Assembly (NCBI RefSeq): GCF_963082655.1
Contig: NC_081554.1
Coordinates: 128,439,453-128,503,452, forward strand
Reading direction: 5' to 3'
DNA: 64,000 nucleotides
DNA from: Stomoxys calcitrans
Lineage: Eukaryota; Arthropoda; Insecta; Diptera; Muscidae
This document shows, one piece after another, positions 44,840-55,639 of this stretch. Each line of letters opens with the position of its first letter. Position 1 is the first letter of the stretch. The notes beneath the pieces were generated by a model. It searched no databases, was not told where the DNA came from, and worked only from the letters and a program-made list of their open reading frames with translations. Position numbers and translations under genes: made by a program.

Positions 44840-45215
44840 ATGGGACCTATAATAGGTTATTAACTGATTTGGACCGTACATGCAAAATTTGAGCCAGGCA
44901 AAAACTGCGGCTTGTATGGGCTCAAGAAATCAGCATATCCGTTTATATGGGAGCTATATCTCAATCTGAACCAATTTGCAATCCCCAACGACCTACATCG
45001 ATTTAAGTTGCAGTGCAACATTTCAAGCGGCTAGCTTTACGCGATCGATCTCTATCGTGATTTCGGCAGACGGACGGACGGAGATGGCTAGATCAACGCA
45101 GAACGTCGGGACGATCATGAATATATATACTTAAAGGGTCTTAGACGAATATTTCGAGCTATTACAAGCGGAATGACTTGATTAATATACCCCATCCTAT
45201 GATGGTGCATATAAT
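44840..45215 (-). mobile_element. Old HINE, 5' half
   Basis: Core words TTTATATGGGAGCTATATCTCAATCTG and CTACATCGATTTAAGTTGC, then AAGCGGCTAGCTTTA, GTCY tract (GCAGACGGACGGACGGAG), TA tract ATATATATACTTAAAGGG and CATCCTATGATGGTGCATATAAT. The hairpin half is missing. Confidence 0.65.
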
Positions 45216-45349
45216 AAATTGATGAAAAGGCACATTTTCAGTTTCTAAATATTTACCAGTTTAATAAACTTGACGACCATTACCGCCTTTGTCGTTGCTG
45301 CTGCTCAAGTGGAATATGGTAGTAGCAAAGGTAACCAAGGCATGATATA

Positions 45350-46118
45350 ACAAATAAAAGCGTGCTAAGTTCGGCCGGGCCGAATCTTATATACCATCCA
45401 CCATGGATCGCATTTGTCGAGCTCTTGCCACTGTATTTCTTTGCAGGCAAACAAAGAATAAAAGAAAATAATTGCTATGTTATTGGAACAATATCAAGCC
45501 ATGGTTACTTTCGGACCATAACTGAACTGAATATTGGAGACCATAGAAGAAGTCACTATGTAAAATTTCAGCCAAATCTAGTAAGAATTGCGCATTTTAG
45601 GGGCTGGAGAAGTAAAATAGGGATAGGGGAGATGCGTATGACACGTATATTAAAGGTCATGAGAGAAGCCGTTGTATACAATTTCAGCTAAATCGGATAA
45701 TAATTGCGCCCTCTAGTGGCTGAAGAAGTCAAGACCCCAGATCGGTTTATATGGAAGCTACATCAGGTTATGGACCGATTTGAACTATTCTTAGCACAGT
45801 TGTTGAAAGTTATAACAAAGCAACTCATGCACAATTTCAGCCAAATCGGATAATAATTGCGTCCTCTAGAGGCTCAAGAAGTCAAGACCCAAGATCGGTT
45901 TATAAGGCAGCTATATCAAATCGTGGACCGATATATCCCATTTACTATCCCAACCGACCTACACTAATAAGAAGTATTTGACATGGCTAATTCGACTTAA
46001 AATGTCATGACTATCAAGATTATGTATAATTTATGGGGTCTTCGACGAATATTTGAAGGAGTTATAAACAGAACGACGAAATTGGTATTCCCCCATCCTA
46101 TGGTGGAGGGTATAAAAA
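45350..46118 (-). mobile_element. HINE family A, copy A7 (internally deleted)
   Basis: Has both ends: ACAAATAAAAGCGTGC with the perfect hairpin TTCGGCCGGGCCGAA, and CATCCTATGGTGGAGGGTATAAAAA. The core is reduced to about two and a half units, and the GTCY tract is deleted (TATTTGACATGGCTAATTCG), so the microsatellite is not essential for retention of the ends. Confidence 0.83.
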
Positions 46119-47063
46119 CGTATCGGTTAACACAAAAATGTTGTTCAGCTATTTATGTAAAAGTTAAAGCGAGACGTATATGAGTGTTGAAATTTAGTAC
46201 AAGATAACATGTTGTAGGGTTGCCATTTTGGAAAAATTTTTTTTATTAACAATCTGGGAAAAATTCATATTTCAATAAAATTTAGTTAATTCATCTTCTT
46301 ATAACTAAATTGGCTAGGTTTGGGAGAACAGGCAGATGTTGTTGTTTAACTGAATTCAATTGAAACTTGTAATAAATTTCAGCCGAATTACTGAAATTAT
46401 TCTTCAAACAATAATGATTCATTTTTAAACAAACTGAGCCACATAACGATTTTTTTGTGTTTTAAACTACTGTGCAGCAGTTTCATGCAACATTGGCAGC
46501 CGACGTGCTGGCCATTCAACAAAAGTTAACATTATTTTGGTTTCGTTAAGCGTTGCATGGTAGTTGTGTACGTATGATGCTGCGTGGCGGCTTGGCGAAG
46601 CGTTATAAGTTGCATATCGTGCTTAATGGCATAATTTAAAGCTGCAAATTTTGTCATAAATTTCCGAAATGATTGCCACAAGAGTGGTCTCTGATGTTGA
46701 TTTGATATATGGAGTATCACAATGACTTGTAATCGTGCACCATGCCTGTCGTGGCTATTAACAACAATATTTGCATTGTTGTTACCGATAGTAGCTGCCA
46801 GTGCTTTTACTGGCCCTTGTTCTTTGTTGAGCAGCCAAATGGTAGATCTCATTTCATATGAAAAGGCAATTTGTTATGTAAATCAAAAATTTTTTAAAGC
46901 GGACCTTTTCGTAATACGTCAAGTAAATCAAGGGTTAATTTTTTTATTTGAAAACCATGGCGTTAACATATACAGTTGTTTTTTAAAAAAAAAAGTAGGA
47001 ACCCAACTAAAACACAAATTTTTATTATTGTATAAAAATATTTTGTTTTTTTAAGATGTTTAT
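46119..47063. other. Unassigned AT-rich stretch
   Basis: No element recognised. A plus-strand frame at 46722-47054 (110 codons) begins with a hydrophobic run (WLLTTIFALLLPIVAASAFTG) that resembles a signal peptide. The rest has no domain and ends in a poly-A-like zone, and an equally long frame exists on the other strand, so I do not call a gene. The segment 46978-47060 is rich in A runs. Confidence 0.4.
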
Positions 47064-47163
47064 ATGTAAAAAAAAACCATCGCTGAAAACAATTTTCTTA
47101 TGTTCTCGCCAGGATTCGAACCCAGGCGTTCAGTGTCATATGCGGACATGTTTACCTCTGCGC
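47064..47163 (-). mobile_element. tRNA-derived SINE-1, head only
   Basis: Minus strand: GTAGCGCAGAGGTAAACATG (A-box region), then CTGGGTTCGAATCCTGGCGAG (consensus B box) and a body start TTTTCAGCGATGG. The body ends in the A-rich run. HINE A8 begins at its other side. Confidence 0.65.
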
Positions 47164-48384
47164 TACTAATTTCGTCATTTTGATTGTAACTACTCGAAAT
47201 ATTCGTCTGAGACCCCATAAAGTATATATATTCTTGATCGTCGTGAAATTTTATGTCGATCTAGCTATGTCCGTCCGTCTGTCCGTCCGTCCGTCTGTCT
47301 GTCGAAAGCACGCTAACTTCCGAAGGAGTAAAGCTAGCCGCTTGAAATTTTGCACAAATACTTCTTATTAGTGTAGGCCGGTTGGTATTGTAAATGGGCC
47401 ATATCGGTCCATGTTTTGATATAGCTGCCATATAAACCGATCTTGGGTCTTGACTTCTTGAGCCTCTAGAGTGCGCAATTCTTATCCGATTGGAATGAAA
47501 TTTTACACGACGTGTTTTGTTATGATATCCAACAACTGTGCTAAGTATGGTTCAAATCGGTCCATAACCTGATATAGCTGCCATATAAACCGATCTTGGG
47601 TCTTGACTTCTTGAGCCTCTAGAGGGCGCAATTCTTATCCGATTTGAATGAATTTTGGCACTACGTGTTTTGTTATGATATCCAACAACAACTTTGCCAA
47701 GTATGGTTCAAATCGGTCCATAACCTGATATAGCTGCCATATAAACCGATCTTGGGTCTTGATTTCTTGAGCCTCTAGAGTGCGCAATTCTTATCCGATT
47801 GGAATGAAATTTTGCACGACGTGTTTTGTTACGATATCCAACAACTATGCCAATAATGGTTCAAATCGGTCTATAACCTGATATAGCTGTCATATAAACC
47901 GATCTTAGGTCTTGACTTCTTGAGCCTCTAGAGGGCGCAATTCTTATCCGATTTGAATGAATTTTGGCACGTCGTATTTTGTTATGATATCCAACAACTG
48001 TGTCAAGTATGGTTCAAATCGGTTCATAACCTGATATAGCTGTCATATAAAACGATCTGGGATCTTGACTTCTTGAGCCTCTAGAGGTCGCAATTATTAT
48101 CCGATTTGCCTGATAAATCGATCTCACTATTTTACTTCTTGAGCTCCCAAAGGGCGCAATTCTTATTCGAATTGGCTGACATTTTACACAGGCCTCCAAC
48201 ATATAATTTAATTGTGGTCCAAACCGGACCATATCTTGATATCGCTCTAATAGCAGAGGAAATCTTTTCTTATATCCGTTTTTTCCCAAAAGAAGAGATG
48301 CCCGGAAAAGAACTCGACAAATGCGATCCACGGTGGAGGGTATATAAGATTCGGCCCGGCCGAACTTAGCACGCTTTTACTTGT
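47164..48384 (+). mobile_element. HINE family A, copy A8
   Basis: The first dozen bases of the TATACCC end are missing: the sequence starts TACTAATTTCGTCATTTTG. TA tract, GTCY tract (47271-47302), five core units and a perfect hairpin end (CGGCCCGGCCG, then AGCACGCTTTTACTTGT) follow. Loss of the start may result from the neighbouring SINE. Confidence 0.87.
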
Positions 48385-48799
48385 TTTTAGTACATTTTAG
48401 TACTTAAATGCTCAATTTACAAAAAAGTACCAAATGATACCAATTTCGATACTAAATGTACTATTTCTCTGACTTCCGATGCTATTGTGGAAATTTGCGA
48501 GACGCTCTTTCATTTGAGCTCAAATTCGATATCCTATCCCTTCAATCTTCACAAACATTTACTATTTCATAATATTTGTTACTTTTTAGTACCTAAATGT
48601 ACGAATATCACCAAAACCAGCCTAATCTCGAGCATCTGACCCAAGACAAACAGTCGTGCTAAGTTTCGTGATTCTAGCCGTTTGGACTTTGCATTGACAG
48701 TCAATTAATCATCCCATTAGCCATCTGGCTCTAATGGCAATTCACCCTTTAGTGCGTTCCGTTTTTTGAAAATTTCCTTTTCCTCGTCTCATTATTGAC
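48385..48799. other. Unassigned AT-rich stretch
   Basis: Contains repeated GTAC-type words (GTACATTTTAGTAC, TTTTTAGTACCTAAATGTACG), suggestive of a small unclassified repeat, and GTGCTAAGTTTCGTGATTCTAGCC. It may be part of the 5' region of the BEL/Pao remnant that follows, but I cannot show this. Confidence 0.4.
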
Positions 48800-49190
48800 A
48801 AAGGTTCAGAAGTTTTACTACCTCTAAGGAACGCATTCAGGAAAAGCCGCGAGACCATTTCGTTTATGGAGTTGAACTTTGATTCTGCATGTACAATATT
48901 AGAAACTCGGTATCACAACAGAGGAATGATAGTAGGTACTCTTATGTTCAGGGTTTTTTGCATTCCAAGTTTGACTGCTCGATACAGGGGATTAAGCGGA
49001 AAGGGCATTTTACTGTCATCTTTGGGTAACATGAATATTGATACCAGTAGCTGGGATCCCATTCTTATTCAATTGACGTCTCAGAAACTCGATTTTCAAA
49101 CTAGAAAGGAACCGGAAAGGTTCCGAACCTGGAGAAGATGTTTTCGTTTTTGGAGGTCACGTTTCGGTCATTAGAATCTTTGAATGGGGA
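48800..49190 (+). pseudogene. BEL/Pao retrotransposon gag remnant
   Basis: The frame contains ACTILETRYHNRGMIVGTLM, then RVFCIPSLTARYRGLS, SLGNMNIDTSSWDPILIQLT and SQKLDFQTRKEPERF. The order (W-x-x-L-ETRY-N-R-x-I-V, then a helix, then S-W-D-P-I-L-I-x-L-x-x-Q-K-L-D) is that of the Gag of insect BEL/Pao elements. Only about 100 residues remain. No LTR, protease, RT or integrase was found nearby, and the next DNA is HINE A9. It is an isolated scrap, dead. Confidence 0.72.
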
Positions 49191-49297
49191 ACAGTCAGAC
49201 GTTACTGGATCCCAGGGTATCGCCTGGTTTTATATATAGGAAGACTTTTTTGCATGCGACTAATATCTCTCTGCTTTTCCAATAAGGACGTGACAAC

Positions 49298-50741
49298 TTT
49301 TTATACCCTCCACCATAAGATGGGGGGTATACTAATTTCGTCATTCTGATTGTAACTACTCGAAATATTCGTCTGAGACCCCATAAAGTATATATATTCT
49401 TGATCGTCGTGAAATTGTATGTCGATCTAGCCATGTCCGTCCGTCTGTCCGTCTGTCTGTCGAAAGCACGTTAACTTCCAAAGGAGTAAAGCTAGCCGCT
49501 TGAAATTTTGCACAAATACTTCTTATTAGTGTAGGTCGGTTGGTATTGTAAATGGGCCATATCGGTCCATGTTTTGATATAGCTGCCATATAAACCGATC
49601 TTGGGTCTTGACTTCTTGAGCCTCCAGAGTGCGCAATTCTTATCCGATTGGGATGAAATTTGGCACGACGTGTTTTGTTATGATATCCAACAACTGTGCC
49701 AAGTATGGTTCAAATCGGTCCATAACCTGATATAGCTGCCATATAAACCGATCTTGGGTCTTGACTTCTTGAGCCTCTAGAGTGCGCAATTCTTATCCGA
49801 TTGGAATGAAATTTTGCACGACGTGTTTCGTTATTATATCCAACAACTGCGCCAAGTATGGTTCAAATCGGTCCATAAACTGATATAGCTGCCACATAAA
49901 CCGATCTGGGGTCTTGACTTCTTGAGCCTCTAGAGTGCGCAATTCTTATCCGATTGGAATGAAATTTTTCGCAACGTGTTTTGTTATTATATCCAATAAC
50001 TGTGCCAAGTATGGTTCAAATCGGTTCATAACCTGATATAGCTGCCATATAAACCGATCTTGGGTCTTGACTTCTTGAGCCTCTAGAGGGCGCAATTCTT
50101 ATCCGATTTGAATGAATTTTGGCACGTCGTGTTTTGTTATGATATCCAACAACTGTGTCAAGTATGGTTCAAATCGGTTCATAACCTGATATAGCTGTCA
50201 TATAAACCGATCTGGGATCTTGACTTCTTGAGCCTGTAGAGGTCGCAATTATTATCCGATTTGGCTGAAATTTCGCAAGACGTTTTTTTATTGTTACTTT
50301 CAACAACTGTGTCAAATAAAGTACAAGTCGGTTCATAACCTGATATAGGTGCCATATAAACCGATCTGGGATCTTGACTTCTTGAGCCTCTAGAGGTCGC
50401 AATTATTATCCGATTTGCCTTAAATTTTGTACGACGGATTCTTTCATGACCATCAACATACGTATTTATTATGGTCTGAATCGGTCCACAGCCCGATACA
50501 GCTCCCATATAAATCGATCTCAATATTTTACTTTTTGAGCTCACAAAGAGCGCAATTCTTATTCGAATTGGCAGACATTTTACACAGGTCTCCAGGTCTC
50601 GCTCTAATAGCAGAGCAAATCTTTTCTTATATCCTTTTTTTTGCATAAGAAGAGATGCCGGGAAAAGAACTCGACAAATGCGATCCATGTTGGAGGGTAT
50701 ATAAGACTCTGCCCGGCCGAACTTAGCACGCTTTTACTTGT
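49298..50741 (+). mobile_element. HINE family A, copy A9 (complete)
   Basis: TTTTTATACCCTCCACCATAAG, TA tract, GTCY tract (49435-49462), then six core units of about 152 bp. The inverted 5' copy is slightly changed (ATGTTGGAGGGTATATAAG), followed by the hairpin GCCCGGCCGAA with a damaged left arm and ACGCTTTTACTTGT. A deletion in the last unit joins AGGTCTCC to AGGTCTCGC. Confidence 0.87.
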
Positions 50742-51019
50742 TTTACTTAAAACGTAAACCATTGGACATATTTGAAAAACTTTATAATAGGCTTGAAGCA
50801 AAGGGTTTTCCAATAGGGACTTGCAAATTTTAATTTAATTTGTGAATGCGCTCTTTGCTTATCATCGAACTTTCAATGACAATTTATTCAGTAAACTCTA
50901 TGTTTTCATCACGGCAAAGTACACAAACGAACAAGGTCGGCAAATTATAAAAATTTACTAACGAAATTCGGAGTCGGTGACCGCTACTTTACGAGCGTTA
51001 ACTCTAGTAACTTTAACGC

Positions 51020-51340
51020 AGTGATGAAGCTCATTTTTGGCTGAATGTGTTCATTAATTAATAAAATATGCGTTGATCAGGTGAAAATCCACATGTGCTT
51101 CACGAATCAACACTTAATCCACAAAAAATTAATGTTTAGAGCGGTTTGCATACCGGCAGCGTCATTGGGCTATACTTCTTCATCTACAATGCCAAACGTT
51201 AAGTCACCTTCAATGGACAATGTTACCGCACCATACTCACTGATTATTTTGGATCTGAATGGGAAGATATCGACCTGGACGACATGTGGCTTCAACAGGA
51301 CGGTGCCACAAGTCACACGTATGCTTCGATTTATTGAAGA
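51020..51340 (+). pseudogene. ITm-superfamily transposase remnant (DDE catalytic core)
   Basis: A single reading frame, broken by five stops, gives SDEAHFWLN (first catalytic Asp), SGENPHVLHE, NPQKINV, SGLHTG, VTFNGQCYRTILTDYF, and then EWEDIDLDDMWLQQDGATSHT, which holds the second catalytic Asp. These are landmarks of an IS630-Tc1-mariner-type transposase group seen widely in insects. The third acidic residue and the N-terminal DNA-binding part are absent. It ends in a frame break at about 51336. No terminal repeats were found. Confidence 0.75.
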
Positions 51341-52535
51341 GTTAGTTTGATGAGTCAAGTCCTTACTCTATATATTCTCTCTCACCTTTTGAAACCGATC
51401 GTAAGGAGATGGTAGTATGTGCATTAAGTTGTTCATCTGACTTTTGCCTTTCGTTATTTGTTTCCCTCAAAATACAATATCGTTTTATTCAAAGTGTAGT
51501 TATATGCAGAACACGCTTCTCAGTGTCCATTGTTTCCACTCTATACACGTACTTTATAAGAGGCACAGACATAACAATTACCCTTTAAACCATCCTTTTT
51601 AACACACCATCCTTTATTGATAGGATGGGGAAAAGACTCATGTGGCAAATTACTCATTTTCAATACAAGATGTGAGGTCATAAAACTAAATTAAATAATT
51701 ATAGAAATAAAACAAAATGTGGATGGGATTGTCGAATAAAAATGAAGCTTCATAAGCATTTCCATGCCTTTTTCTCTTGCGAAACAGCCATGAATGAACG
51801 ATGCCTGCAGCACGGTGCATGTTCAGACCTCATCGAATTAATTTTGCATCAAGAGCCCCTACAAACAATGGCCCAAACTCTATAATCGCATGATGGATGT
51901 CTATAAAATTTAAGTGCAAGTTTAAATTGAATTTTTATGATGGAAAGAAACGTTCGAATTAGTAAACTATGCCTACCCCCATACATTTCGCGGAACTTGA
52001 TTATGCCCTCATGTGGTATTTTTTTATTGCTGCGGCTCATTCCTTTAACTAATCATGTAAATTTGTGTAATTTTTCGCAATTGTTTTTTTACAAAAGTAT
52101 ACCCATAGCGATTCTCGTTGAGTCTGTCATAAAAGAATTGCAGTTATTAAGTAATTTTCTTTAATGTAATGCAATGTTTCGGTGGTTGTTTGGTGTTGGG
52201 CTAATTTTAACTTGCTTTGCCTTGCGTTTTAATTGATCTTCAGACCGTCTTGACTATTTAGTGACTATAAACAGTGTTAAATTCGGGAGGACTCTTACAA
52301 ATTATAGGTTTTGGGTCACACTGTTGATATCGTTTGTTTTCTCTTTCTCTTTCTATTTTTTTTTTTTTTTTTTTTTTTTTTGTAAGGCTGGGTATGCACC
52401 TTTATAGAAATTTTCGGTTGAGGCCAAGACATTTGTGTCGCCACTGATAAATAGTTGTGTAGAATACAACATTGGATGCAGCGTGGATTTCTTGTCCACA
52501 TATCAAAATTTTTTTTTCAGGGCATACCCATGGCT
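51341..52535. other. Unassigned stretch
   Basis: No recognised gene or element apart from a T run. Open frames at 51849-52040 (-) and 51937-52164 (+) overlap each other and show no domain. Possibly host noncoding DNA. Confidence 0.4.
52356..52381. repeat. Poly-T run, 26 bases
   Basis: An uninterrupted T run preceded by TTTCTC-type pyrimidine words. It may be the reverse complement of a retroelement poly-A tail, but no element body is identified beside it. Confidence 0.9.
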
Positions 52536-52757
52536 TAATACGTCAAGACGACGGCAACCGTTCATTGTTGTCCGAAAGTCAGGGGTTCAAACCTTTGAAG
52601 CCCTCACACTTAAAGATTTCTGATGATGACCCCCCTCTTTACCAAGGAATTGAAACGCGTCAAATCATGGTTGGTGTGGCCTTCATTTTTCCATTGTATA
52701 AAAATTTCGATCATTAAGTTTATCTTGAAAGAGAAATTAACACATCATTTGAAAAAC
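52536..52757 (+). repeat. tRNA-like head plus interspersed repeat
   Basis: GTCAGGGGTTCAAACCTTTG contains a B-box-like GTTCAAACC. It is followed by the segment shared with 37765-37870 (CAAATCATGGTTGGTGTGG, AAAATTTCGATCATTAAG). The combination suggests a SINE, with weak support. Confidence 0.4.
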
Positions 52758-53930
52758 CAGTAACCAAAGGCAAAAGTCGGGCGGCGCAGACTAAATACGA
52801 CCCTACACCACCGAGTCTGCGTACTACTTTAAATGCATGGAACCCATGTTGAAATATAGCCAGATTTTAATTTGGCATACCTTTTGATACACTGAATAGA
52901 ACATTATAAATTTTCTTACGATAGGATCTAAATTGTGACTACCAGAGCTTTAAAGCCAAAATATACATATGGGAGCTACATATATCTAAATCTGGACGAA
53001 CTTTGATAAAATTTATCACATGTACAAAGACGTCATATAAACACTTCACGCAAAATTTTATAAAGATCAAAACAAAATTTTGGTTTTTAAAGCCTTAAGA
53101 GGGCTAGATGGATCGAATGGAAGATATATATGGAACCTATTGTATATCTAAATCTGTTTATGAAATTCTGCAATTTTTATCAAATTCTGCATACATTTCA
53201 TGCAACATTTTTTAAAGATCGCAACAAAATTGTGGCCTTAACATGACATATCGGATGGAAGATATATATGGAGCTATCGATTTTTTATGAAATTTTGCAC
53301 ACATATTGGAATGTCAAAAAAAAACATTTCGTTCAAGATTTTTTAAAGATCGGACCAAAATTGTGGCTTCTACAGCCTTAATAGGCCATATCGGATGAAA
53401 GATATATATGGAGCTATATCTAAATCTGAACCGATCTTTATGAAATTTTGCATACATTATGATCAAGTTTAACATCTATTGCTTAATTTTGTAGAGATCG
53501 GCCGAAAATTGTGGCTTCAATAGCTTTCAAAGGCCATATCGGATGGAAGATATATATGGGAGCTATATCTAAATTTGAACTGATTTTTATGAAATTTTGC
53601 ACAAATATTGGAACATCGAATAGAACAAACACCTCACGCAAAGTTTGTTAATATCGGACCAAAATTGTGGCTTCTACAGGCTTAATAGACCATGTCGAAT
53701 GTAATATTTATATGGGAGCTATATCTAAATCTGGACCGATTTTTTTTCAAAACCAATAGGGTTCGTTCTTGGACCAAAGAAGGGACTTGTGCAAAATTTT
53801 GATAACAAGAATACATGGACAGTCGGACGAACATAGCTAAATCGAATCAGGAAGTGATTCTAAGCCGATCGGTATACTTATCAATGGGTCTATAATACCC
53901 TGTACCACAGCGGTGGTGGGGGGTATACTG
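52758..53930 (-). mobile_element. HINE family D, copy D3
   Basis: Begins CAGTAACCAAAGGCAAAAGTCGG with a weakened hairpin (GTCGGGCGGCGCAGAC) and CGACCCTACACC. The core has six units with ATATATGGAGCTATATCTAAATCTG and GAAATTTTGCACA. The GTCY tract is reduced to ATGGACAGTCGGACG. The start is TAATACCCTGTACCACAGCGG. Both ends are present but aged. Confidence 0.8.
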
Positions 53931-53978
53931 ATCTTCTCCCAAACTGGCAAATAAAGTTAGAAATTAAATCGATTTATA

Positions 53979-54810
53979 TTGAGTTGCCCAAAAAGTAATT
54001 CAACGGCTTGTGACTCTGTAATTGCATTCTTTCTTCTGTCAGTTATCAGCTGTTACTTTTAACTTGCTTTAGAAAAAAAGTGCGCGAAATTTTTTTTACA
54101 TTTGTTTGTTTGGCGTCAATTTTAATATGGGTACCACATGTATTGAAAGAAATTCATTCAACAAACCGAATCAACGCTTGTGATATGCACCTTAAACGCA
54201 ATGAATTCGATCCGTTTTTAAAACGAATCATAACTGGAGATGAAAAATGGATTGTTTACAAAAACGTTAGTCGAAAACGATCATGGTCCAAGCATGGTGA
54301 ACCAGCTCAAACCACTTCAAAGGCTGATATCCACCAAAAGAAGGTTATGCTGTCTGTTTGGTGGGATTGGAAGGGTGTGGTATATTTTGAGCTGCTTCCA
54401 AGGAACCAAACGATTAATTCGGATGTTTACTGTCAACAATTGGACAAATTGAATACAGCCATCAAGGAGAAGCGACCAGAATTGGTCAATCGTAAAGGTG
54501 TCATATTCCACCAGGACAACGCTAGACCGCACACATCTTTGGTCACTACCATTTATTTCGATCTTTGCAGAACTCTTTAAATGGTAAAACTTTTGGCAAT
54601 GATGAGGCTATAAAATCGCACTTGGTTCAGTTTTTTGCAGATAAAGGCCAGAAGTTCTATGAGCATGGAATACTAAATTTGCCAGGAAGATGGCAAAAGG
54701 TTATCGAACAAAATGGCAAATATATATTTGATTAAAGTTCATTCTAAGTTTTATTAAAAATGCATTTACTTTCTTTTAAAAAATCCGCAATTACTTTTTA
54801 GGCAACCCAA
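53979..54810 (+). mobile_element. mariner element, mellifera-like, internally deleted, both TIRs present
   Basis: Terminal inverted repeats are TTGAGTTGCCCAAAAAGTAA at the left and, read inward on the other strand, TTGGGTTGCCTAAAAAGTAA at the right. Both are flanked by the TA expected from mariner target duplication. The element is 832 bp, against about 1.3 kb for full-length mariners. At least two deletions are visible, one at the N-terminus and one that removes the last catalytic region. Confidence 0.92.
54105..54735 (+). pseudogene. mariner transposase (mellifera-like), deleted
   Basis: The N-terminal DNA-binding region is missing; the readable part begins near WVPHVLKEIHSTNRINACDM. The first catalytic Asp is in ITGDEKWIVYKNV, followed by HQKKVMLSVWWDWKGVVYFE and LNTAIKEKRPELVNRKGV. 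The second Asp is in FHQDNARPHTS. Just after SLVTT a deletion fuses the frame out of register (YFDLCRTL, then stop). In the correct frame the sequence continues LFRSLQNSLNGKTF and FFADKGQKFYEHGI to GKYIFD and a stop. The segment with the third Asp (YSPDLAPSD-type) is lost. No active transposase can result, but the TIRs could still be used in trans. Confidence 0.9.
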
Positions 54811-54812
54811 TA

Positions 54813-55639
54813 ATTTTACCGAATTTCAATCATCTTTGGCTAAAAAAATATATATGTGCTGTAATAAATGGGTTTTATTTGCAAATAACTTTATTTCGTG
54901 TAGCATGGAGTTTTAAAAACATGCATTTTCCTTCGTAGATGCAAGAAAAGATTCAGCAATGCCTATTATGTCACCCTGTTATGCAAAGAAAAGTTCATTT
55001 GCGCTTCGTACTTGCAAGCGAAATTTTCGGTAACGGTACCGGTAACGAAAATTTAGTTTAAGATATTTCAATGCATTTTTTATGGTAACGAAAATTTCGC
55101 CAGAGGTGCATACTGCACTTAAGCATAAACTTCTTATATTAAGAGAGTAAATGCTTACAACGGTATTAACAAAATTTAAAACAGTTTTATAGTGGGTTTA
55201 TTTGACAGTTCTATAAAGGATATCTGTCAAATAAGTTTACTCTAACGCTACTTTAAGTTCTATGAATATACGCATTAGTCCTTAAAGGTTTCTCTGTAGT
55301 CAATGTATAGGTATGGTGAAATGTTTCAAAATGCGAAAAAAAGTTTAAACTAAACATTTCCATTCGGTTGTAGAACTTTGAAATAATGGCAATAAATGCT
55401 CAAATAATACGTGTGTTAGAGAATTTCTCCAGTAAAAATCTTCCAGTAAGAGCAACAATCTTTACTAACGTTCGTCATTTATTTCAATAAAACAGCAGCT
55501 TTTAATAAAGCATATGTTCGAATCTGCAAATTGCTCCTGCGAAAAAAAGTTCCAGCAGCAACGTGTAGGCTCTTAACAACAAAATTCTTAAAACTTCTCT
55601 CACTCTTATGCACACTCGCCCGCTCTCTTTTATTGACAA
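54813..55639. other. Unassigned AT-rich stretch
   Basis: No element recognised. A repeated word GGTAACGAAAATT occurs twice (near 55030 and 55085) beside CGGTAACGGTACCGGTAACG. No credible open frame. Confidence 0.4.

Noticed and set aside
55029..55100. GGTAACGGTACCGGTAACG word as a transcription-factor site cluster or element end
   Set aside because: Short, present once with a partial repeat, and not linked to any gene or element boundary.
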